Below are positions 52,695 through 64,000 of a stretch of 64,000 nucleotides of DNA, piece after piece. The notes beneath the pieces are model-generated. The model was not told where the DNA came from, searched no databases, and worked only from the letters and a program-made list of their open reading frames with translations. The stretch is from Corticium candelabrum (taxonomy: Eukaryota; Porifera; Homoscleromorpha; Homosclerophorida; Plakinidae), in contig NC_085090.1 of NCBI RefSeq assembly GCF_963422355.1, forward strand, positions 1,295,188-1,359,187, given 5' to 3'. Position 1 is the stretch's first letter. Each line of letters starts with the position of its first letter. Both the position numbers and the translations under genes were made by a program.

Positions 52695-54992
52695 GATGGA
52701 CCACAGGGAATCCGACAGAAAACCCTGTCAGATTTCTAGGTGTTTTGTGGAGTTTTCTAGGGCGTGCCTACGTAAAACCACAAGGCTTGAAACACCACAC
52801 CTCTTGAACCACGCCTTCTGCCTTACATTTCGGTTGCAAGAAGCGCTGTCAGCATTTTGCAGCGTACGTCGTGACCCTCTCCATCTGTAAACTCAACTAC
52901 AACAGAGAAACAGGCAGATGAAATGCTCTCAACTGAACTACGGCACGAGTTCGTAGTGCAGTCCTCTAGCCACTGTAACACTTCAAAACCCTGAAACATC
53001 CCAGATCCCTTGCATAACCCTAGCAAACCATTTAGGGTTGTCAATTGCAAGTTACCGGTATATACAATTGTTGTCCAGTCGCGGCAGTAATTATTGATCT
53101 AGGACTCGGTGAAGATCGTTCCAAAGATGGCAGCAGAACAATGTAATGCAAGTTAGCAATTCGTCAATGTTGTATACAGATGCTAATCTTGAGAATGTTT
53201 CTCAAGAAATTTCTTACAGCCCTGACTTCATGAACAGCGCACAAATTAACTTGGACTACAGCTTATTGGTCTTGCTACAAATTGTGAGAGAGAAATCAAA
53301 CCGCACGGTGGGCACGAGCAAGGTGTTAGAATCCCGAGGCACCTCACTACATACTTGTAAATTGTAAACTATTCAGTAAAACTCATTAGTTTCACAGCCT
53401 AGACAGAGCTGCACTTTTCCTATTTCTTTCTCTTTCTCTAACTTTTTAGAATTGAGGACAAAAAATTTTGGAATGGTTTGCTAGTCATGCCAATTTACCA
53501 CCCTGTGTGCACTCGTGGTCCAAGATCACGCTTACCAGACAGGATGCTATTGTTTACTTTCATACTTAGCGGGCAGTAGACTAGCAATTAGAATGATTTA
53601 GAGACTAAACGGATCCCACCCGGAGACTGAGCAGATGTGACCGGTATTGCAACATCAGTATTAGGATCAAGGAGGATCGAAACGAACCAATCGGCATCAA
53701 GCTTGGAAATCGTACCTGAACGGGAGCCTTGCCTGTAGCCAATCACCATCACGCACTGTTCAAATAGCAAATACACGGCACTTGGACTCAACCGGCAGTT
53801 CAAGTTCAACGGTCGATCTGTTTTCGCGATCATCTAGCGTCGGCGGCTGCAAGAGGATTACGCATCCTATGCCTTCACCTGCAACAGCACAGTCCAGCAA
53901 CAAGCAAAGACGTGTCCCTAATCCAATAGGTATACTTTGTCACGCCAACGCTCCAGTAGCTGCTGCATGGTCATCTACAATGGTCTTATCTAGACTTCAA
54001 CTACGAAATTATGCTGTTGTACGGTCTTGGTTGAACGTGGTCTAGCTGTCAGAAACAGCTAGGTACTTTGATTGTCGCTAACAACTTCAGATGCTTCACA
54101 TTTCCTGTTGGTATTGTACGTAGGTGAAAACATCGATGAAGAGGCCTACCACACCTCAGAGATGTCGACAGTTTCTTCCTGTTACAAATATGCATGGGGC
54201 TGAGATTGAGGCTTTTGGAGAAGATTCGATAATACAAATACAGGTACCTCTTGTCTCTTCTTGTCTGCGTTACTGCAACTACAACAACTGCTTTCTATTA
54301 GAAAACGATAAAATCTCCTGAGTCCTCAACCAAACGTCGCTCATGACGGTTCAACTGGAAGAAACCGCAGCTGCTGCCAGAGATTCATCACCTGGGCAAG
54401 AGAATCATCAGAAACCAAGTGAAAAAGCAGACTAGCAAACCGCGTAGCCTTCGATCGCCACGAGGACATTAGTTTTGTAGATATATTTTAATCACCTAGC
54501 TAAGCCTGCAGTGTACCGTGTGGTCTAGTAGCTGAATAGTAATAAATGAACAATTCAAGTACATGTATGCACTCGTGACACATGCTACCTTGAAAACGCG
54601 CTATGTCAAAGGCGGGATTTAAATAATTATTTAATATCTATTTTATTTTATTAATAGACCACATGCTATAAATAGGTACACTCTGCCAATTTAATTTAAG
54701 GCGGGACTTGATTTGATCCAATTTTATATCTATCCCATTTAATTAATCGGATTAAGGACATTTCCATACAAAATTATATCAAAAGACTATTTTTAAACCA
54801 CCAGTGATAACGAAAACCCTTCAAAACCTTGAAACGGGTTTTGTGGGGTTTTAGAAGGGGTTTTGAAAACCCTCCAGGGTAATTGTATCAGTAACTTTAC
54901 AGGGTTTTCGAAGGGTTTTCGAAGGGTTTTCTTGGGAAACCCCCAAACCCCCAAAAAAACCCACTAAGGTTTTCTGTCGGATTCCCTGCGGA
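52695..54992. mobile_element. Possible TIR element
   Basis: CACAGGGAATCCGACAGAAAACC at 52698 recurs inverted at 54970-54992 (GGTTTTCTGTCGGATTCCCTG). Nothing coding was recognised between them (53-54.5 kb). The right subterminal part (54810-54960) is rich in GGGTTTTCGAAGGGTTTT motifs. The two ends may belong to one element or to two fragments. Confidence 0.4.
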
Positions 54993-55118
54993 CACGCCCG
55001 CCTTCTCCTGGTACCATGTAGGATGCGTGATGATATTATCATGTAGCTGTTCGCGCTCTTCTTGTACGAAGTAATTAGATATCTATTACTTTCAGCTCCT
55101 GGACCTATCTCCAGGATC

Positions 55119-55231
55119 TAGTCTCTTCCACAGCCCCTCTTAATTAACGCGAGAGAGAGAAGCGGCGAAGGGGCGGTGAACCGCTCCCTCTTCGCTCCTC
55201 GCGCGCGTTAAGAGGGCTGTGAAAGAGACTA
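55119..55231. mobile_element. Palindromic MITE (hairpin)
   Basis: TAGTCTCTTCCACAGCCCCTCTTAATTAACGCG is followed by its inverted copy CGCGTTAAGAGGGCTGTGAAAGAGACTA. It sits in sequence otherwise similar to 48.37-48.50 kb, which lacks the hairpin and so gives a likely empty site. Confidence 0.78.
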
Positions 55232-55300
55232 GTCTAGCTACATCTTTGTTGATTTGACGCTACATTTCACTTAATCGATGTATTTCACTTAACCGATGGA

Positions 55301-55966
55301 TCAATGGTACAATACGCACCCCCAGCTAAATGGGGTGCGTATTCTTCTAGCCTCTATGATACAAAGCGCACCCTAGCTAGCTAGCAAGCTATTTACATAC
55401 CAGCAAACAAAAGTGGTATACAATATATCCTGTACACGCCTACTTTATGAAACATTACACCCTTATCCGGGATAATAAGCAATTCTGCAGATTGTCGCGC
55501 CAAATTGCAGGTTGATCAGTAGTCCGTTCAGGTTTATGTAGTAGATCAGCAGTCCAACGAGTTTATGTGGAGGGAGAGGTATGGCAAAACAAGGCAGCAA
55601 GCTTTACAAAACAACGTTGCTGACTTAGCAGCGCGATACCCGATACCGCAGTAACCTCACTGACATTCGTAGCATTGTCTCACTTCTTGACTCAGTAGAG
55701 TTAGGTAGAGTTTGTAGTTTAGTTCAACCGTTCCAGCATAGCCTAGCTACTTTGTAATTCTGTAAACTTTGCACAACAAGAAATATTCTCATACTCTAGT
55801 ATGGCGCGCGGACAAGAGTGTAATGTTTCATAAAGTAGGCGTGTGCAGGATATATTGTATATCACTTTTGTTTTTGCTGGTATGTAAATAGTAGGGCGCT
55901 CGTTGTATCATAGAGGCTAGAAGACTACGCACCCCATTTAGCTGGGGGTGTGTATTGTACCATTGA
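55301..55966. mobile_element. TIR element with about 160-bp arms
   Basis: The left arm 55301-55455 (TCAATGGTACAATACGCACCCCCAGCTAAATGGGGTGCG..ACGCCTACTTTATGAAACATTACAC) recurs inverted at 55812-55966. The middle is non-coding. Confidence 0.85.
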
Positions 55967-56045
55967 TCCTAACCGATATCTGCACCACTATTATTATTGG
56001 TTTGTTTCTCATTCCTCTTCCACCGGCGTAGGAAGCGGAGGATAA

Positions 56046-57220
56046 CTTAGAGGGGAGGTCCAACAAAAATGAACTTAACTTGTATGAGTAGATCTTACGA
56101 AGACAAATCGATCGGTATAAGTTACTCCGTTATCTTCGCTTTTGTATACGAGAACGAGCGATGTTTCTGTGATGTGCAATGCCCACGCGCCTGGTCCGCG
56201 CTTCCTGGTTGATTAAGCTCCGCCCACTGCAAACGAATCAATGTGTTTACGGATGACTGCTACAGATATATCGAGAATGACGAATGTGAAGATATTATGA
56301 AGATCTGCCTTCTTGCCATCAGTGGTTCCTCTCTAAAGTAAAATGGTGTCGGTAGAGCTGTTTCCCCGCCAGACTTGCAAGCAGAATTCCTCAATACCAC
56401 GGCTTACCTAGAGAACGCGCTTGTCCTTGAATATTTGTTTATCCTTGTTCTTTTAATGTCCGAAGAGAAATGTTCAGCGCGCCGTCTGGCGTGTGCTACA
56501 GAGGACGTTCCTATTTTCACATCCGGTCTGCTCACTTTCTTTTGCCGCTGATTGGTAGAAAGTTACAATCCCGGATGTGAAAATAGGCTTGTCCTCTGTA
56601 GCTCACGCCAAACGGCGCGCTGTATGTTTCTCTTCGGATATTAAAAGAGCAAGGATAAACAAATACTCAAGCACAAGCGCGTTCTCTAGGTAAGCCGTGG
56701 TATTGAGGAATTCTGCTTCAAAGTCTGGCAGGGAAACAGCTCTACCGACACCATTTTACTTTAGAGAGGAACCACTGACTGTGAAATGTGTAGTCTGAGG
56801 ACCGAGTAGACAACGTGCTACGTACGAGTAGCTTTCCGTACTGTACTGTACCAAGGCTAGAACAGAACTGAATACAAGTGGCAGGGCTAGAAACCTAAGT
56901 AATAGATAGTAGTAGCCGCAAGGGCGTGTCCTCACTTAATGACATTAACTGACCTCAAACACTACACTGACGGCAAGAAGGCAGATCTTTATAGTATCTT
57001 CGCATTCACATTCGTCATTCTCGATATATCTGTAGCAGTCATCCGTAAACGCATTGATTCGTTCGCAGTGGGCGGAGCTTAATCGACCAGGAAGCGCGGA
57101 GCAGGCGCGTGGGCGTTGCACATCACAAAACATCGCTCGTTCCCGTTTACAAAAGCGATTTGTCTTCGTAAGATCTACTCATACAAGTTAAGTTCATTTT
57201 TGTTGGACTTCCCCTTTAAG
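56046..57220. mobile_element. Foldback element with about 290-bp arms
   Basis: CTTAGAGGGGAGGTCCAAC at 56046 is inverted at 57202-57220. The arms match over 56046-56335 and 56940-57220, including TTTACGGATGACTGCTACAGATATATCGAGAATGACGAATGTGAA. A second inverted-repeat element (56321-56776) sits in the middle. The 62-codon minus frame at 56945-57133 lies in the right arm and has a near-identical counterpart in the left arm. Confidence 0.85.
56321..56776. mobile_element. Nested inverted-repeat element
   Basis: CAGTGGTTCCTCTCTAAAGTAAAATGGTGTCGGTAGAGC pairs with its inverted copy ending at about 56776. The arms (about 200 bp) extend to CACATCCGG / CCGGATGTG around a 50-bp centre. Inserted in the loop of the element at 56046-57220. 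Confidence 0.83.
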
Positions 57221-57651
57221 CCCCTCGCTCATTGAAATTTTCTGTGCCAGTACCTTTTGCAAATCTGTTTACGGTCAGGCAAACGAGGTAGTTTTATGAC
57301 GTCCGCGGTCAGCCCCCTCCGCTCGTGAACATCTTCCTGCGCCACTATCTTCTGAGTTCCTTGAGTCTGTTTTCAACGGATGTGGACACAAAGATTTTGT
57401 TGGGGTCTAGAAACAAGTTACGTGTATATCAAAACACTAGACTTTTGATCATGTTTGCTTGGGTACAAGTGAGCACCAAATTATTGTCATTTGTCCTGGT
57501 TCCCCTGTTCAGGAACAACAGATCATGATACACGTAAAGGAACGGTAGAGAAAACACCTGAGAAAACAAGAAGGTCTGGTGATGGTGGAAATGAAAAGCG
57601 TCATCAAGTGGAGAGAAAAAGTATGACAGACAGATGGTGAGGGACAGCTAT

Positions 57652-60600
57652 TAGTCCGTCGGCCAACCCCCCAAAAGACGCTTCTATACGAAGTTGCGTA
57701 GCCCCCCTAGCCCGGGGAAGGTTTGATAACTCTAAAAGATAAAGCAGTATGAGAGAACTCCAACTGCACTTGTTTGCCTCTCCATACCGGGGCCGTTAGG
57801 TAGCCGCACGTCAACAAAATTTAGGGGCGTGGCACACAGTCAGTACAGCGAGCTTGCTAACTCTGTAGTCGGCAGAGCACTCAAAACGGGTTACAACGCA
57901 TCATACAAACTACTGAGGCATAAAGCATCCATTGTGAACATGTTAGCTCGCAGCATTAGCCAAATAGCTTACGATATAATATCACACGTGATCACATGAC
58001 ACGCGATGACGAAACCTTTTGAGTTGTGCGTCTGTCAACTTTTCTAGAGACCTAAACTAAACCAGATTGCTCATTAGCAGTTCAACTTCTATTGCGGCAG
58101 CAGTAGAACAAACTGTAAGCAAACAGAAAGCAGTACCAATGCGAACTAGGCTGCCAACAGAAAGCCTAGATGTCCAGGCAAGCAGGCATCACGTAGAATG
58201 AAAGCGATGCACAGCTACCTTATTGTGGACTGTGAAACGGTGTCTGCTGTTCTTCTACAAATGGAAATCAACCGTCTTTCTGCAGTACTCTTGCCCAACC
58301 TTAGGTCTCAGACACGTGGCCTCATAACCTCGTTGGTTTGTCATTTGGCTGCCTTCATAAGAGTCCAAATTATTTTCTGAACGTGTGGGAAACAAGTAAC
58401 ACGCCAGACAGACGACGATCTGCGTTTATTTACGTAACCTCGTGTAAAGAATTGTGATGCGGGGGCGTAATGACTACTTCCGGTACCGTGATGGAAGTCT
58501 ATAGTGTACAGTACAGTACAAGCATTCACTGCCAGATTGTGGTTTAGATGTATTTCCAGTTAGCAATCTAGAAGTAAGAGCTTTCGCCTAACTACATTAG
58601 TTTATGTGTGAGCAAACTACTTGTTGTCTCCTTTCGACCAAGTGTTCCTAATCAGCTTTCAACTCAGCTTTCAACGGTATCAGTGGTAAAGTTGTCAACT
58701 GAACAGTTATATATCAAACCAAACGTCAGAGATTTATTGTTGCATTATTGTTGACCTTGACAGATGTCAAATTCTAAATCATTTTGCAGTTTTGTTTTGA
58801 ATATCATCAGATGTCATTGCAGAGGGCAAAGATGGCAAAAATTGACTCTGAGCACTGCCTGTGCCATATTCGTCATGATGTTACCGATCCTCTCACGGCT
58901 CTTACACAAACCAGTCGGAGAACGTTGCAACAAGCAGCAAGCACTCGCCTAGACAATGTATTTACGGTTCTACATAATCTTGCACAAATGAATCGAAACC
59001 GATAGAAGCTTATCACAGACAATGCTACCAAGCATACACAAACAAAAAGGCTTTAGACAAACTTCAGCGCAGCCGAGATGTTAGCATCTTTGAAAGTAGT
59101 ATAGTAGCAGAGTCGTTTAATATTCTTTGCGAATCAACAAACTGTAACGGAGTCGGAACTGGTCACGTCTGCTACTGTACCACAAGAGATTCTTCTGAGA
59201 AAAGTAGCTCTGTCGTTGCATGACGAAGGCAAACGCAACACACAAACAGAAGAATATGAAGACGACCAAGACCTGCATTTAACGCCAGAAGTGATGGCAG
59301 ATGTTTCAATATACCGGCAACTATCGTGTTTCTCACGAGTACAAAAAATCGTCGCCGCTTCATCAATTTGACGCAAGTAGGAAGAAGTTTGGGGAGAGAG
59401 CTTTGCTTAGCCTTGCCAGGATACCATGCGTTCACAGGCTGTGATACAACCGGCGCCTTCGCAGGTAAAGGCAAAGTTGCACCACCGGAACTTCTAAACA
59501 AGAATGAGTCGTTTTGCACTGCTATTCAGCCAATTGGAAAAGCTTTGACAGTAACATGGATGTATTGTTTAAGAAATGTCAACCTTACGTTTGTAAGATC
59601 TACGGTTACATGACGTCACCACCGACATTAATAGCGTGAGGTATTCCTTATTCTGTGCACGAGCTGCAGAATCAGCACAGCTTCCTCCTACTCAAGACGC
59701 TCTGAAGATGCATATCAAACGAGCAAATTATCAGACTGGTGTATGGCGACGTGCAGTGGAAGCTAATCCTGATATACCATCTTTCCACAATCAAGGTTGG
59801 CAGATTGGTGATGACAATGAGGTACCTATTGAATGGACAACGAAGCCACCGGCACCTGTTGACGTTTTGAAACTGATCAGTTGCGGCTGTAAAAACTGGG
59901 TGCAGCTCTAATTAGCTAGGCGTTGCTCTTGCCAGCGAAGCTGCTTGCCATGTACAGATGTGTGCCAATGCGACAATTGCGAAAACCCTATTCCACGTGA
60001 AGTTTTTCAGCCTGCTTCCACTATAGCATCTGCAAATGAGTTTGAAGCTGATAATTTTGATGCATACGCTAGTGACAAACATGATGAGTAGGTGGCTCTT
60101 TACATTTCATTGGTTATTAATTAATTAATTAAGTGTAGGTTCTCTAGGAAATCATTAGTCCACTAAATAATGACTAAAATAACTCTGAGCGATCTAGTAC
60201 AGCCGTAAATTTAGGCACTTTATGTCAGTAACGCTTACAACCTGCTTTCGATGGTCTTATGTTAATTATTGTACACTTGTACTAATGTCTAGATAGTTAG
60301 TATTACAAATACATGCCCTACATCCGGGAGTTCGTCACGACTTGTGAGGTATTCACTGTCTTTCCGAACGCTCAGGGTCACGTTACTGTTGCAAGGCAGT
60401 CAAACGCAGCAGCACAAGTGTAACAACAGTGTAGGAGTTTTCTTTCATCAACATAACTACTGGCAATGTGAGAAATACTATCTGGAGACCGCACTTCATT
60501 ACCTCCAGCTCTAGAAAAGACAGCTGCACTAGTTTAAGCCTTCGCGTGATATAGCTAGTGTCTATAGAGCTTATGCATGGAACCACGTTCGTCTCTTACT

Positions 60601-60806
60601 CTCAGTTCGCTGTTGCTGTGAATTTGCGTGGGCGTGGCCTTAGTCAATCTAGTCGTTCTTGTTACTCAGAAACGGCCCCGTTCCAAGATAGCAAACAATC
60701 GCAAATACACTTGCATGGTTTCTCTTCGGCGATTGCAACTACGGAAACTTCCCCGGGTTTGGGGGGCTACGCAACTTGTCGCTTTCTGGTGTTGGCTGAC
60801 GGACTA
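57652..60806 (+). mobile_element. TIR transposon with a broken cysteine-rich protein gene
   Basis: The left TIR TAGTCCGTCGGCCAAC..AGTTGCGTAGCCCCCCTAGCCCGGGGAAG..CGGGGCCGTT is repeated inverted at 60615-60806. Matching blocks spread over about 190 bp. TAT flanks both ends (57649-57651, 60807-60809), compatible with a 3-bp duplication. A coding remnant lies at 58.8-60.1 kb. Confidence 0.72.
58784..60090 (+). pseudogene. Transposon protein with HAFTGCDTT motif and Cys-rich end
   Basis: Pieces in order: CLCHIRHDVTDPLTALTQTS and TRLDNVFTVLHNLA (58784-59005), the N-terminal cysteine/histidine region; then CYQAYTNKKALDKLQRSRDV (about 59025-59090, another frame); a middle part with NRRRFINLTQ, LPGYHAFTGCDTTGAFAGKGK (59326-59613). 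Next comes LPPTQDALKMHIKRANYQTG..VWRRA..PAPVDVLKLISCGC (59636-59911), then a frameshift into CSCQRSCLPCTDVCQCDNC. I recognise this layout from many invertebrate repeat-associated proteins but cannot name its superfamily. Several stops make it inactive. Confidence 0.65.
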
Positions 60807-60809
60807 TAT

Positions 60810-61950
60810 TGGAGCAATCTTGCTGCATCTCAGGTTCTAAGAAAGTTTGGCAAAGTGGGAAAATCATCCTCGCCTTGGTACACTCTAGACTGCTTTCTTT
60901 CTCTCCTACTCCCATCAGAAAGCATGCAGTCTGGGGTCCTGAGGCTAGTTACTTTCCACGTTATGTTTTCTGAATGTAACAGGAAATACTTAGGCCATAT
61001 CTATAATAACGCTTACTGCTATACCTCTCTAGTGCCTATACTATCTACACATATTCCTTGCTGCATCCTTTCACAACCTTTCTTAGCATTCTGTTTCCTT
61101 TCCTGCTGTCTGTCATTTCCTTTCTTGGTATAATGTACGGTAATTAAGCCTTTCCCAGCCAGCTTTTGTTGAAAGTAGACATCTGTATGAACGTCTGATA
61201 CAACTGTAGGAACACCAACACATTGAAAATCTTTGCTAGCAGCTAATGTGCCGTTTTGAGGTAGTAATATCTGGAACAACAATATGTACAGTACATCAAC
61301 CAATGAAGACAACATTCCAACTATAATTTCTGAAAGCTAGCATGCTCAATACCGTCCCAATTGCTTATAATTGTTTGGCCAAACCAGAAAATATTTTACA
61401 AATACAAAACTCACTAAACAGTTGGAGACAGTCTTCACGAATCACCTTGCCTGATAAGTTATATATCAGTCTGTCTGTCATGATAATAGTAATATTTCAA
61501 ACTTCAAAGTCTACATCCACTGCCAAGAAGATCATAGTGACAATATGCTAAGACTATTATGAAATTACATTTTGAAAACAAAAGTAAAGCAATCCCTATA
61601 AAAGGGCCCATAAAGCTAATTTGTCAGTCTGTCTGCCTGTCTATGGTAGTATATTTCAAACATAATCACTATTACAGGCTAAATAAAGTAGTTAATAGCA
61701 AACTTTACAAGTGATATCAATAGGCCCTATAGGGCCATTATACCTATCAATCTAATGTACATAAAACTGACTTACAAAGTCACCTGTGCCATTATGATTA
61801 CTGAATGTTAGAATTAAAATCTTAGTAATTGTGTTAGCATTGCACCACTGCAATTGAGAAGCGTTGCCACCAAAAGCACAAATTCTTTGCAGTTGCTCTT
61901 GCCTGAATCGTCTGATGCCCTTTTTGACAGTTCCTGTAACTATTGATCAT
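60810..61950. other. Sequence without supported genes
   Basis: No coding feature recognised. A short TCTG/TGCC tract at about 61627-61645 is followed by GGTAGTATATTTCAAACATAATCAC, similar to the fragments flanked by TCTG tracts at 16.5-17.0 kb. Confidence 0.45.
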
Positions 61951-61984
61951 CTGTCTGTCTGTCTGTCTGTCCTGTCTGTCTGTC
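61951..61984 (+). repeat. (TCTG)n tract at the 3' end of the 62-64 kb RT element
   Basis: TCTG units with one CCTG interruption. On the minus strand they follow TTGAAAATAAATG, the probable 3' end of the non-LTR element, as an (ACAG)n tail. This is the opposite tract orientation from the 17-kb copy. Confidence 0.75.
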
Positions 61985-64000
61985 ATTTATTTTCAACATC
62001 AATACTACCATACGGTGAATATCAGTAAAAGGCACCACATAGTGAGTTCTCGACCCATAGGTCGAGTTACACAAGTCAATTAACGGAAACAAAGTTGTAG
62101 TGAATAAGCATCTCTAATACAGTCAATGTTCTTCACGTGACGGCTAATCTTCTTTGACAAAACTTTAGCATTACATGATCGCAGAGCAACTGATAAGCAT
62201 CGCCTCCAATAATTCTTGAGGTGGCCTCCGTTTTTCTGACCAGATTTGTTAACCGACTTCTCAAATAGTTGATGAAGATACTTGTGAGCTGCTAGTAGAT
62301 TGTCCTTATACTCCTTATACTTCTTCTCTTTCAATTCTTCTCTGGCTTGTGCTGAAAACCCATCTTGCTCTGCTGCTCTTTCAGTTATGTCTTGATTTCA
62401 AAGGTGAACTAGTGAAATATCAAGATCATACAACATTTCTAATGCAAACATCAAAAACTGAAATGTCTGGTTGGTCGTTGCTGTTTATGGCATAACGTTC
62501 TCTTAACTCAACATGATGAGGGATTGAAAGGGTTTTTAAACAATCAGCCCAGACACCAGTAATGGCGATGTGTGACCACAGGCCACTCCCTGTTTTGCAA
62601 GTAAGAAGGTGAAAACTATGTTCATCAAGCCTTCGACTACATTTACACTGCCTTCAATGGCATACTACATCCCAATCTCACACGTGTTACCAAACAGTAA
62701 TCACCAGAAATGAGAGCAAACTTGACGGAAGCGGGAATAGCATCCAACCACGCCCCTGCACCCCTCCCTTGCAGAGATCTCAGACGAACCCTATCTCTCT
62801 TAGACTCCAATCCTTGTATAAATGTTGAGAGTGTATGCTTGGTACGCTCCAATCTTAGTTTGCGTTGAAGATTTTGGTGTCACGAAGGATGTCTGCTAAG
62901 GAATGGTTGTCAGGAATAGAAGACTTTAACGCTATGCCCATTCTTCCGTCAAATTGGCAGACCAAGATATGTCATTAGCAATGGAAGGGAACCGAGCAGG
63001 AAGTGATTGGACAGATTGTGCTCAACCTGCTACAAAAGCATCAGCAGACAACGACTCAATGAATGTCAATCCGAATCCACCAAGCCTAATGGGTGAAGTG
63101 GCTTGAAGCCATTGCTTGCTGATTAGGTCAGGGCACTAAACTAATCATATAAATGTCGACTTTGTCAAACTGTCATAAGCCTGAACTGCTGAACGTACAT
63201 GTTCCGGTTCACAGGCATGATGAGATTGTTCATACGTGTGATGTGGCAACATTTCAGAAGTAAACATCCACTCTGCACATCCTCTAGTGACAAGAGTTGA
63301 TCACAGAGAGTCTGACCCAATTTTGCAAAATCTAAACAGATCTCTGCGACATATTCCACTTGGTCAACAGGAACTCTAGGAATTGTGGTACCATAAGATG
63401 ATACTTTAAGACCTTCAGGCATGTGTAGAGAAGAAATCAGCAAGCCACCAAACAGTTCACACTTCTCCATAGAAATATGCAACCAATGGCAGAAAATGAT
63501 TCCTTCAAGGCATCAAGAGCTAAAAGAACATCTGCCTGAGAACCAATCACAAACACATCATCTAGTTATGCCAGCAATTGTGTGGCAGAATGTAGTTCCT
63601 GAACCTGTGCGAGGGTTGGCTGAATAGCAACTGAATAAAGAGCGAAACCCAGGGTCCCCTGATGACTCCCTGTAGTGACAATAGGTTAAAATTGGAAGAA
63701 CCTTGTTGGAAAATGAGAGGACTACTCTGTGAATACAGACTAAAGACATACAATCTGGAAAAGACTTTGCTGTTTCATCAAGAAGACAGGATCAGTGCAA
63801 AGGATTAAATTAAATGCATTCCTTATGTCAGTCTTGACAATTACACAGTCAGGATGCGAGTCCAATAGCAGCTGTAAGTGATGGATGAGCAGTTCTGATC
63901 CACCCTGGACTGCAACTCCATGTTGTAAAGGAGAGAAAAACTGAGCAAAAGATTATTTCTGAATACAGATAGTTTTGCGGTCAATCGCCTCAATGATTCT
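61985..64000 (-). pseudogene. Non-LTR retrotransposon RT with CCHC and PD-(D/E)XK-like end (partial)
   Basis: Relative of the 17.1-kb copy, entering from beyond the right edge. On the minus strand: an RT block with GGSELLIHHLQLLLDSHPD and VKTDIRNAFN (about 63810-63905); SVAIQPTLAQVQ (about 63600); LDDVFVIGSQADVLLALDAL (about 63510-63570); SGCLLLKCCHITRMNNLIMP (63165-63482); LRSLQGRGAGAWLDAIPAS (62643-62852). Then come a CSRRLDEHSFHLLTCK cysteine/histidine motif and QPDISVFD (about 62470-62640), the PD-type endonuclease segment. GHLKNYWRRCLSVALRSCN closes it at 62080-62334. Stops and frameshifts make it a pseudogene. Confidence 0.8.

Noticed and set aside
60558..61133. 191-codon plus-strand frame
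   Set aside because: Its first half is the right TIR of the element at 57652-60806 and the rest is low-complexity Leu/Phe/Ser sequence.

Overview
This window is animal (metazoan) nuclear DNA. It has spliceosomal introns, long CA/TG and TCTG microsatellites, and many metazoan-type mobile elements. One host gene is recognisable: the 5' part of a mucolipin (TRPML) cation channel gene on the minus strand. The species cannot be fixed from the sequence. The mix of Ginger-type integrase transposons, hAT, short-LTR gypsy and endonuclease-bearing non-LTR elements fits a marine invertebrate such as a sponge or cnidarian; this is a low-confidence inference.

Layout. (1) 1-15.4 kb is the mucolipin locus. 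Exon 1 (14349-14876), exon 2 (8478-8639) and exon 3 (631-790) join in phase; later exons lie left of the window. The two introns (5.7 and 7.7 kb) hold a decayed non-LTR retrotransposon, a second non-LTR fragment, a 2 kb inverted-repeat element and several MITEs, two with PIF/Harbinger-like TAA/TTA target duplications. (2) 15.4-36.3 kb holds two adjacent copies of one large TIR transposon whose ends carry a 17-bp tandem repeat. Copy A (15391-26740) encodes an integrase plus OTU and Ulp1 cysteine proteases. Copy B (26741-36339) is an internally deleted relative. It has been hit by a complete Ginger1-type element (27651-32101, integrase + Ulp1 + PHD finger, 4-bp CCGG duplication), by a hAT-like MITE and by another TIR element. 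(3) 36.5-46.6 kb is a short-LTR Ty3/gypsy element whose gag is split by two hAT transposons on the opposite strand. (4) 49.2-52.4 kb is a second, decayed gypsy pol on the minus strand. (5) 52.7-60.8 kb is dense in foldback and TIR elements, including one (57652-60806) with a broken cysteine-rich transposon protein. (6) 62-64 kb is another non-LTR RT on the minus strand, running off the end.

The most interesting signal is a family of non-LTR retrotransposons with a CCHC motif and a PD-(D/E)XK-like C-terminus. Truncated copies begin and end exactly in TCTG tetranucleotide tracts. One tract (16483-18884) has taken three successive insertions, and the matching tract in copy B received a different short insertion at the same point. 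This suggests a microsatellite-specific retrotransposon. Second is the transposon family that couples a retroviral-type integrase with one or two deubiquitinase/deSUMOylase-type proteases. Nearly everything from 15.4 kb rightward is transposon inside transposon.
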